This document shows positions 1 through 4,815 of a DNA stretch of 7,329 bases, piece after piece. Source of the DNA: an uncultured Chitinophagaceae bacterium (GTDB taxonomy: Bacteria; Bacteroidota; Bacteroidia; Chitinophagales; Chitinophagaceae); NCBI GenBank assembly GCA_934502905.1, contig CAKSVK010000177.1, positions 1-7,329 on the forward strand. The letters are read 5' to 3'. Under the pieces are notes generated by a model. It did no database searches. It saw only the letters and a program-made list of their open reading frames with translations, and was not told where the DNA came from. Within the stretch, counting starts at the first letter, position 1, and every line of letters begins with the position of its first letter. The position numbers and the translations under genes were made by a program.

Positions 1-95
1 ATGTATACCTTACCATTGTGTGCACAACCTAATCTTGCCAGCTGCTCCGAAGCCAGTAATTCTTCTATTTGCTCCTGATTTAGTTTTCCTATCAT
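1..95 (-). CDS. Pyridoxamine 5'-phosphate oxidase-like flavoprotein, N-terminal fragment (cut by window edge)
   Basis: Read on the minus strand from the ATG at 93-95, an open frame of 31 codons runs off the window. It begins MIGKLNQEQIEELL and continues through LARLGCAHNGKVYV-like residues. This opening (a short helix ending in 'LL', then a strand 'LARLGCAHNGKVY') is typical of the small split-barrel flavin-binding proteins related to pyridoxamine 5'-phosphate oxidase, which Bacteroidota often carry as single-domain proteins of about 150 residues. Only the first strand is visible, so no flavin-binding residue can be checked. It lies 102 bp downstream of the YceI gene on the same strand, without a recognisable Shine-Dalgarno sequence. 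The family call is from memory of the N-terminal pattern and is moderately sure; enzymatic activity is unknown. Confidence 0.6.
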   Translation of the reverse strand, partial: MIGKLNQEQIEELLASEQLARLGCAHNGKVY

Positions 96-136
96 AACAA
101 TGTATTGAATTATACTGCTAAAGTAGTTCTTCCTAA

Positions 137-183
137 TAAATAAAGACTAATGCCTGTCATTAAGCTCAATGAGAATTGTCAGG
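137..183 (-). terminator. Possible weak terminator after the YceI gene
   Basis: On the minus strand just past the YceI stop, CCTG (183-180) and CAGG (156-153) can pair around an inner stem TCATT/AATGA (172-168 with 161-157, six-base loop), with a seven-base bulge on one side. A T-rich tract follows (150-137). The stem is weak and bulged, so this is only a candidate for separating the YceI gene from the flavoprotein gene downstream. Confidence 0.25.
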
Positions 184-197
184 TGAAACGATCGGTA

Positions 198-731
198 CTA
201 TTTTGCTTTTATCTTCAGGTTCACCGTTAACTCATCCGCCATAGTGAGGCTGCTGCCCCCGACATTAAAATCCCTGCGGTTGACCGAAAAAGAACCTTCA
301 AAAAAATAACCAGGCTCCTGCTTTATGGCTTTGAAGGGAAAAGAGATTTCCCTGGTGATGCCTTTTATGGTCAGCTTGCCAAATATGAACCAATAATCTT
401 TATCGGTGCTGGCGGTTATTTTATCTGATGCAAACTGCAGCAAAGGAAACTTTTCGGCATCAAGATATTCTTCCTGGTTAAGATGATTATCCCTGCGTTT
501 AATGCCGGTATTAACCGTGTTGGCTTTAACAGATACCTTAAATACAGCCGCAGCAGGGTTCTCTCCATCAAATTCAATCTCCCCTTCCAGTCCGGAAAAT
601 GTTCCGTTTACATTCACGCCGAAGTTCTTTATAACAAATCCTACCTCGGACCCCTCATCTACAGGAACAAGTTGCTGTGAAAAAGCAGGGTTGAATAATA
701 TAAATGCAACCAGGGTAAAAGTAAATTTCAT
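198..731 (-). CDS. YceI family periplasmic lipocalin-like protein
   Basis: A 177-residue exported protein. Residues 1-18 form a signal peptide (MKFTFTLVAFILFNPAFS) with probable cleavage before QQ. The mature part follows the YceI pattern: SEVGFVIKNFGVNVNGTFSG near residues 28-47, an NTGIKRRDNHLNQEEYLDAEKFP block at 74-96, GKLTIKGITREISFPF at 118-133, and FSVNRRDFNVGG at 148-159. YceI proteins are eight-stranded lipocalin-like barrels that bind polyisoprenoid-type lipids; the physiological ligand in Bacteroidota is mostly unknown. An in-frame ATG at 764 would add 11 residues ahead of the signal peptide, but it falls inside a perfect TAnnTTTG box (762-769), so the ATG at 731 is preferred. The gene stands alone, with its own apparent promoter. 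The family call is firm; the ligand is not predictable. Confidence 0.93.
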   Translation of the reverse strand: MKFTFTLVAFILFNPAFSQQLVPVDEGSEVGFVIKNFGVNVNGTFSGLEGEIEFDGENPAAAVFKVSVKANTVNTGIKRRDNHLNQEEYLDAEKFPLLQFASDKITASTDKDYWFIFGKLTIKGITREISFPFKAIKQEPGYFFEGSFSVNRRDFNVGGSSLTMADELTVNLKIKAK

Positions 732-761
732 ATAATGGGTATTTAATGAGGTCAGGCTTTT

Positions 762-769
762 CAAAGATA
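762..769 (-). promoter_or_regulatory. Bacteroidota-type -7 box for the YceI gene
   Basis: The minus strand reads TATCTTTG, an exact match to the Bacteroidota primary sigma factor -7 consensus TAnnTTTG. It lies 30 bp before the chosen start at 731, giving a predicted leader of roughly 25 nt. No good TTTG -33 element lies 19-21 nt upstream, which lowers confidence. Its position argues against translation from the upstream in-frame ATG at 764. Confidence 0.5.
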
Positions 770-862
770 TTAAACCCTACATAGAATTGACCAGCCGCAA
801 CAAAATATTAACACGGTTTGCAGATTGCTATTGGTGATTGTCGATTTTGAGATTTGGAGAGA

Positions 863-937
863 GAATTAAAGTAGAGATCATACATCAGCAATATTGCTGA
901 TTGGGGGATTTTAAGATGGGAATTAAAGCATACATCA
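863..937 (+). repeat. Split direct repeat in noncoding DNA
   Basis: The 18-mer GAATTAAAGCATACATCA at 920-937 occurs earlier as two halves: GAATTAAAG at 863-871 and CATACATCA at 879-887, separated by seven extra bases (872-878). A G/T-rich stretch with repeated GATTG/GATTTTG/GATTTGG units precedes it (823-857). The arrangement suggests decayed tandem duplication or a degenerate intergenic repeat between the YceI and Fe-S protein genes. No coding potential is evident in 770-1022. Confidence 0.6.
884..901. repeat. Perfect 18-bp palindrome
   Basis: ATCAGCAATATTGCTGAT is its own reverse complement over all 18 bases; flanking bases (C883, T902) do not extend it. It lies between the divergent YceI gene and Fe-S protein gene, about 115 bp from the YceI -7 box and 122 bp from the Fe-S gene -7 box. 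It could be an operator for a dimeric regulator, a cruciform-prone element, or part of a dispersed intergenic repeat. No T-tract follows, so a terminator is unlikely. A second small palindrome, CAGAAATTCTG, lies at 943-953. Confidence 0.7.
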
Positions 938-1022
938 AAAATCAGAAATTCTGCCTCAGTCATACAAAAAGGATTGTTTCGGCGTTATGATCTGGCTAAC
1001 CCTTTGATTGCCAATTTTAAAT

Positions 1023-1030
1023 TAGTTTTG
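1023..1030 (+). promoter_or_regulatory. Bacteroidota-type -7 box for the Fe-S protein cluster
   Basis: TAGTTTTG exactly matches TAnnTTTG and ends 16 bp before the ATG at 1047. A TTTG at 1003-1006 could be the -33 element, but its 16-nt spacing is shorter than the usual 19-21 nt. The predicted leader is about 10 nt. It probably drives the 1047-2908 gene cluster. Confidence 0.45.
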
Positions 1031-1046
1031 ATCTAAATTTTTGCCC

Positions 1047-1826
1047 ATGCATGTTCCCACAATGTCGCAACTGTTCATGGAAGGCGAATCCCCTGAGATC
1101 TTATTTTGGGTGGGATGCGCCGGTAGTTTTGACCTGAGGGCCCAGAAGATAACAAAAGCATTTGCTACCATATTGAACAGGCTGTCTATCAAATACGCTA
1201 TCCTGGGAAAGGAAGAAATGTGTACCGGCGATCCCGCACGGCGTGCCGGTAATGAATTTCTTTTCCAGATGATGGCATACAACAACATCCAGTTACTGAA
1301 TAATTACGGTATCAGGAAAATAGTGACGACCTGTCCTCATTGCTTCAATATTTTCAAGAATGAATACCCCGCTCTGGGGGGAAATTATGAAGTGATTCAC
1401 CATGCCGTTTACCTGCAGCAACTGATAAATGAAGGAAAGATCAAAATGAAGGAATCCGGGGATTACAAAGGCAAACGCATTACCTATCACGACAGTTGTT
1501 ACCTGGGGCGCGCTAACAATATTTATGAAGCGCCGAGGCAGGTGCTGGAAGCAATGGATGCCGAGCTGGTAGAAATGAAAAGGTGCCGGAGCAAGGGACT
1601 GTGTTGTGGCGCCGGAGGCGCACAGATGTTCAAGGAAGAAGAAAAAGGAAACATACGCGTTAACCAGGAGCGGGCCAACGAAGCCCTGGAAACAACACCT
1701 GATGTGATCGCATCTGCCTGTCCCTTTTGCAATACCATGCTGACAGACGGCATAAAGAGCCGGGAAAAAGAAGATACGGTGAAAGTGCTGGATATTGCAG
1801 AACTGGTAGCCGCTTCTATGGAATAG
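1047..1826 (+). CDS. CCG-domain (Fe-S)-binding protein, HdrB/LutA/GlpC-like
   Basis: A 259-residue cytoplasmic protein with two cysteine-rich CCG domains. Domain 1 uses C24, C59 and C96-x2-C99, with CTGDPARRAGNE in place of a full CCG, so one cysteine is absent, as is common in DsrK/HdrD-like relatives. Domain 2 has the canonical set: C151, C186-C187-G, then C225-x2-C228, with spacings of 34 and 37 residues. Such domains bind an iron-sulfur cluster and serve in heterodisulfide reductase-, lactate- and glycerol-phosphate-oxidising complexes. Usually a ferredoxin-like 2x[4Fe-4S] domain is fused at the N-terminus or encoded next door; neither is present here. The start at 1047 gives the family-typical 'VPTM' opening; a TTG six bases upstream is in frame but unlikely. 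It is followed after 24 bp by the next gene. The family is certain, the substrate unknown. Confidence 0.93.
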   Translation: MHVPTMSQLFMEGESPEILFWVGCAGSFDLRAQKITKAFATILNRLSIKYAILGKEEMCTGDPARRAGNEFLFQMMAYNNIQLLNNYGIRKIVTTCPHCFNIFKNEYPALGGNYEVIHHAVYLQQLINEGKIKMKESGDYKGKRITYHDSCYLGRANNIYEAPRQVLEAMDAELVEMKRCRSKGLCCGAGGAQMFKEEEKGNIRVNQERANEALETTPDVIASACPFCNTMLTDGIKSREKEDTVKVLDIAELVAASME

Positions 1827-1850
1827 TCATTTATCTGTAACTTCGCAATT

Positions 1851-2378
1851 ATGAACCTGGAATACAAAAATTTATTGCCCGAGGACTTCGCTCCTGATTC
1901 AAGGGTGTGGATATACCAGAGTAACCGGAGATTTGCCCTGGGAGAAGTGCTGGAAGTGGAAAAAACCCTCAATGACTTCACGGCAGACTGGAACGCACAC
2001 GGCATTCCCGTTAAAGGATTTGCCACTGTGTTCTTTGGACAGTTCATTGTGGTGATGGCGGATGAAAGCCGGACGGAAGTAAGCGGGTGCAGTACCGATA
2101 GCTCGGTAAGAGTGGTAAAAGGAATAGAGCAAAAATTCAATATCAGTTTATTTGACAGGCAATTGCTGGCATTTGTGGTAAAAGACAAGATTGAGGTATT
2201 GCCCATGAATCAACTGGAATACAGCATTGAAAACGGTTTTATCCTGGCAGACACCCCTTATTTTAACAATACGGTGCTTACTAAAAAGAACCTCGAGGAC
2301 AACTGGATTATCCCTGCCGGCAAGAGCTGGCTTTCCAGGAAATATGGTTTTAACGAAACGGCTGCCGACGGCCGGTAA
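1851..2378 (+). CDS. Conserved Bacteroidota orphan protein (often labelled 'ABC transporter ATPase')
   Basis: A 175-residue soluble protein without signal peptide or membrane segment. Recognisable conserved blocks are VWIYQSNRRF (19-28), a F-x3-W-x2-HG motif (43-51), the strand FIVVMADE (65-72), SGCSTDSSVR (78-87) with a single conspicuous cysteine C80, and FDR at 101-103. I recall similar Bacteroidota proteins being deposited as 'ABC transporter ATPase', but no Walker A (GxxGxGKS/T), signature or Walker B motif exists here, so that label is unsupported and I assign no function. It starts 24 bp after the Fe-S protein gene and ends 29 bp before slyD, so all three may be cotranscribed; a one-mismatch -7 box (TAACTTCG, 1838-1845) close to its ATG could allow separate expression. 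The last 15 or so residues look unconserved. Confidence 0.85.
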   Translation: MNLEYKNLLPEDFAPDSRVWIYQSNRRFALGEVLEVEKTLNDFTADWNAHGIPVKGFATVFFGQFIVVMADESRTEVSGCSTDSSVRVVKGIEQKFNISLFDRQLLAFVVKDKIEVLPMNQLEYSIENGFILADTPYFNNTVLTKKNLEDNWIIPAGKSWLSRKYGFNETAADGR

Positions 2379-2407
2379 CGAAGTAGTATCTTTACTAAAA
2401 TAGTAGT

Positions 2408-2908
2408 ATGGTAGTTGAAAAAAATAAAGTAGTCAGCATCTCTTACAGCGCCATTGATGATACCGGAAATGTAGTGGACAGCAACCTGGATTTTGAGCCG
2501 TTGGAGTACCTCCACGGGCACGGGAATATTTTACAAACGCTGGAAGCAGAGCTGAACGGCCTTAAAAAGGACGATGAGAAGAAAGTGACATTGACGGCAG
2601 ATCAGGCATACGGCGAATTTAATCCCGAATTGGTGGTGGAAGTGAACAGAGAGCAGTTCCCTGAAGGGGTCGGTAACCTGGAGCTGGGCGCAATGGTACA
2701 GTCATCTGACGGCCAGGAGCTGATCGTTACTGATATTGACGGTGAAAGAATTGTCCTGGATGGTAATCATCCGCTGGCGGGCAGAACCCTTCATTTTTCA
2801 GTGACCATCAGGAGCGTCAGGGAAGCTACTGCGGAAGAGTTCTCCCATCAACATGCACATGCACATAACGACGGAAGTTGCGGCAGTGGCTGCGGATGCT
2901 CACATTAG
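2408..2908 (+). CDS. slyD: SlyD-type FKBP peptidyl-prolyl isomerase with metal-binding tail
   Basis: A 166-residue cytoplasmic prolyl cis-trans isomerase and chaperone. The FKBP part is split as in SlyD: residues 5-69 (YLHGHGNILQTLEAELNGL at 34-52, then the AYGE motif at 67-70), an inserted flap chaperone domain at about 70-120, and a return to the FKBP core in NHPLAGRTLHFSVTI (120-134). The C-terminal tail is rich in His and Cys (H147, H149, H151, H153, C158, C162, C164, H166), which in SlyD binds Ni, Zn and other divalent metals. In Escherichia coli SlyD aids nickel delivery to hydrogenase; no hydrogenase genes are visible here. It follows the orphan gene by 29 bp, with a one-mismatch -7 box (TATCTTTA, 2387-2394) before it. 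Its stop codon lies in a hairpin. The call is very sure. Confidence 0.95.
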   Translation: MVVEKNKVVSISYSAIDDTGNVVDSNLDFEPLEYLHGHGNILQTLEAELNGLKKDDEKKVTLTADQAYGEFNPELVVEVNREQFPEGVGNLELGAMVQSSDGQELIVTDIDGERIVLDGNHPLAGRTLHFSVTIRSVREATAEEFSHQHAHAHNDGSCGSGCGCSH

Positions 2909-2917
2909 CATGCCGCA
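2891..2917. terminator. Hairpin across the convergent slyD/kinase stop codons
   Basis: TGCGG-ATGCT (2891-2900) pairs with AGCAT-G-CCGCA (2907-2917) to give a 10-bp GC-rich stem with one bulged base and a six-base loop. The slyD stop codon (2906-2908) sits at the loop edge, and the hairpin ends one base before the kinase stop (2918-2920). No T-tract follows on either strand, so it is not a classical intrinsic terminator. It may protect 3' ends or slow polymerase between converging transcripts. Confidence 0.5.
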
Positions 2918-3964
2918 TCAACGGATCGTTCTGAAGTAGGCTTCCTTCTCCAGCATTTTTTCCAGCAGCTTTATCTGGTTACAGGCGCGCATATAATTAT
3001 GCCCCTCATAACGGGCGCCATAGTAAGTATCATTATTCAGGTGATCGCTGAGGAAGCGGAGCGCCTGCATATACATCAGGTAACAGCCGGCATCAAAAAA
3101 GCTTTCCATCTCTGGTTCGCTCAGCTCGCCGTTCATGCCTTCCAGGTATCCTTTTACAATGGCAACAAAATAGTTATCACGTATCTGTATCAGTGAAAAG
3201 TCCTTTTCCTCTTCACTTACAGGAGACAGGCAGGTACGCATCATGTCCCCCACATCGCTGATAAAATATCCGGGCATAACGGTATCCAGGTCTATCACAC
3301 ATAAGCCCTTGCCCTCATTATTAAACAGTACATTACTGATCTTCGTATCGTGATGCGTTACCCTTTGCTTAAAGGCGGGATTCGCCTTCATCGCATCAAA
3401 ACGTTGTACTATAAAATCCTTTTCCTTCAGCCACGCTATTTCACAGGCCGCTTCTGTTATTCTTTCCGGGTTGCCATTCTGCAATGCCTGCAAAAACTGC
3501 GCATACCGCAATGTAAGGTTATGAAAATCGGGGATGGTCACCCTGAGTTCATTTACCGGAAAGTCTCTCAGCAGATACGTGAATTTGCCGAACTGCTTGG
3601 CTGCTTCAAACGCCTGCAAAGGGGTCTGTACCACGTCTACCGTATGGGAGTTTTTTATAAAGGGCACCAGCCGGAAATACCCGCTTCCTTCTACAAAATG
3701 CAGATCTGTTTTATATTGCGTAAGAAGCGAACGCACAAAAAGATAACCGGGATAACGTTCCCCAAGATAGTTCCCGATCCTCCTGGTATTATGGGCAATA
3801 TCCTCCGGCACCTTAAACACATTGTCATTGACCCTTTGCAGGATATAGGCCTCTCCCCCGTTGTCTACCTTCCATGTATTATTGATAAGTCCGCTGCCAA
3901 AGGATGCTACCGTCAAGGCAGGATCATTCATTCCGTATATCTCCAGGATTTTTCGTACCTCCAT
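2918..3964 (-). CDS. APH-fold phosphotransferase, N-acetylhexosamine 1-kinase (NahK)-like
   Basis: A 348-residue cytoplasmic small-molecule kinase. The N-lobe has a nucleotide-binding loop SFGSGLINNTW (21-31) and ILQRVN (41-46). The C-lobe has the catalytic loop HHDTKISNVLF (204-214), with catalytic D206 and N211, and the metal-binding IDLDTVMPG (224-232). This last motif and the HxDTKxxNVLF loop resemble NahK, which phosphorylates N-acetylhexosamines at C1; related APH enzymes act on choline, homoserine or aminoglycosides, so the substrate is an inference. The frame stays open to 4267, but that would overlap the divergent gene at 4070 and add 101 residues of non-family sequence; the ATG at 3964 gives the usual length. 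A one-mismatch -7 box lies upstream. It converges on slyD, with stops nine bases apart. Family sure, substrate moderate. Confidence 0.9.
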   Translation of the reverse strand: MEVRKILEIYGMNDPALTVASFGSGLINNTWKVDNGGEAYILQRVNDNVFKVPEDIAHNTRRIGNYLGERYPGYLFVRSLLTQYKTDLHFVEGSGYFRLVPFIKNSHTVDVVQTPLQAFEAAKQFGKFTYLLRDFPVNELRVTIPDFHNLTLRYAQFLQALQNGNPERITEAACEIAWLKEKDFIVQRFDAMKANPAFKQRVTHHDTKISNVLFNNEGKGLCVIDLDTVMPGYFISDVGDMMRTCLSPVSEEEKDFSLIQIRDNYFVAIVKGYLEGMNGELSEPEMESFFDAGCYLMYMQALRFLSDHLNNDTYYGARYEGHNYMRACNQIKLLEKMLEKEAYFRTIR

Positions 3965-3981
3965 ATCCAATAAATATAGGT

Positions 3982-3989
3982 TAAAGATA
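3982..3989 (-). promoter_or_regulatory. Candidate -7 box for the kinase gene
   Basis: The minus strand reads TATCTTTA, one mismatch from TAnnTTTG, 17 bp before the ATG at 3964, predicting a leader of about 12 nt. No TTTG lies at the right -33 distance. The inverted repeat at 3991-4034 begins two bases upstream, so a protein bound there would cover the -33 region of this promoter. Confidence 0.35.
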
Positions 3990-3990
3990 A

Positions 3991-4034
3991 AAGAATAATA
4001 AAAAGCCCGTTCATTTCCCGTGCTTATTATTCTT
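3991..4034. repeat. 11-bp perfect inverted repeat between divergent genes
   Basis: AAGAATAATAA (3991-4001) and TTATTATTCTT (4024-4034) are exact reverse complements with a 22-bp spacer, which contains two CCCGT copies. The repeat lies near the middle of the 105-bp divergent intergenic region, about 49 bp from the kinase start and 58 bp from the helical protein start. The two arms are centred 33 bp apart, about three helical turns, fitting paired operator half-sites on one DNA face. The arms are AT-rich, so chance symmetry is possible. Confidence 0.55.
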
Positions 4035-4069
4035 AATTCAAACAAACGTTTTCGTAAATTGACACAGTT

Positions 4070-4594
4070 ATGCATATTCGTGAAAGTCTTATAGCGGAAC
4101 ATTCCAAAAGCCAGACCGACAGGATCGTCGCTTATATCGGGAACGACCCGCAAAGATTTGAAGAGCTTGTCAAAATTTTTCTTCAGGATGAATACCGGGT
4201 GGTACAGCGGGCTGCCTGGGCGTTGAGTATAAGCGTGATCCGGCATCCGGAGCTGATAAAAAAACATTTAAAGAAAATAGTGCTCAACCTGAAGAAGAAA
4301 GACCTGCATAACGCGGTAAAACGTAATACGGTCAGGCTATTGCAACATATTGAAATACCCGAAACATTGCAGGGTGAAGTGATGAATATCTGTTTTGACT
4401 ATATAGCAGACCCGGCTGAAGCGGTGGCGGTAAAAGCTTTTTCTCTTACAATTCTCCAGCGCCTTGCCGGGCAATACCCGGAAATCATTCCCGAGCTTTC
4501 TATTTTGATTGAAGAGCAGATGCCGCATCAAACGGCGGCTTTTAAAAGCCGGGGCAGGAAGGTGCTTGCCGCGTTCCAGAAACAGCGGCATTAA
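4070..4594 (+). CDS. HEAT/ARM-like helical repeat protein of unknown function
   Basis: A 174-residue soluble protein that appears all-helical. Successive amphipathic helices are seen at about 14-38 (DRIVAYIGNDPQRFEELVKIFL), 42-57 (YRVVQRAAWALSISVI), 61-74, 79-94 (LHNAVKRNTVRLLQHI), 98-113, 116-134 (AEAVAVKAFSLTILQRLA), 138-149 and 153-172. The spacing and the RAAWALS and RNTVRLLQ segments are like HEAT/ARM repeats, which form protein- or nucleic-acid-binding solenoids. I recognise it as a conserved Bacteroidota hypothetical family but know of no function; similarity to DNA alkylation repair (AlkD-type) solenoids is an inference from fold only. There is no signal peptide, membrane span or cysteine cluster. 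It diverges from the kinase gene across a 105-bp region and is followed by 169 bp of noncoding DNA before a terminator. The start at 4070 has no Shine-Dalgarno. Confidence 0.85.
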   Translation: MHIRESLIAEHSKSQTDRIVAYIGNDPQRFEELVKIFLQDEYRVVQRAAWALSISVIRHPELIKKHLKKIVLNLKKKDLHNAVKRNTVRLLQHIEIPETLQGEVMNICFDYIADPAEAVAVKAFSLTILQRLAGQYPEIIPELSILIEEQMPHQTAAFKSRGRKVLAAFQKQRH

Positions 4595-4763
4595 GGGCAA
4601 CCAGTGAAAAAGCATGAACCACGAAGCCGCCGGAAATGCCCGGGAAACTACCACCATACTCCTTCGTAAAGCTGTATGTCTTTATGCCCTTGTGATAAAA
4701 AAGTAAAACAAGCTGCAAGACACCAGGGGAGGCATTCATATATGCTTCATTGAATGAGGCAAT

Positions 4764-4800
4764 AAAAAAACCGCCCCAGCAGGCTGAAGGCGGCTTTTTA
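4764..4800. terminator. Bidirectional intrinsic terminator between convergent transcripts
   Basis: An A-run (4764-4770), CCGCC (4771-4775), a 13-base loop, GGCGG (4789-4793), one unpaired C and a T-run (4795-4799) form a stem flanked by A and T tracts, so it can work on both strands. It lies 16 bp past the stop of the minus-strand FKBP lipoprotein gene, an ideal place for ending the nrnA operon, and 170 bp after the helical protein gene. The stretch 4595-4763 holds no convincing gene. Confidence 0.8.
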
Positions 4801-4815
4801 TATCTCGGCAATGAT

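Noticed and set aside
916..990. 24-codon plus-strand frame (MGIKAYIKNQKF...) ahead of the Fe-S protein gene
   Set aside because: It is very short, overlaps the degenerate direct repeat, and has no ribosome binding site or family pattern.
1523..2206. Long antisense open frame (227 codons) opposite the Fe-S protein and orphan genes
   Set aside because: It is Ser/Thr/Ala-rich low-similarity sequence spanning two well-supported plus-strand genes and their junction; it arises from codon bias of the sense genes.
2910..2921. 12-mer ATGCCGCATCAA shared with the 3' end of the helical protein gene near 4519
   Set aside because: A single short match inside unrelated contexts (a gene junction and a coding region); no flanking similarity extends it.
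3350..3973. 207-codon plus-strand frame inside the kinase gene
   Set aside because: It lies wholly opposite the conserved APH-fold kinase, including its catalytic loop, and shows no family pattern.
3965..4267. 101-residue N-terminal extension of the kinase frame
   Set aside because: It overlaps the divergent HEAT-like gene and the intergenic inverted repeat, and the kinase fold begins at the ATG at 3964.
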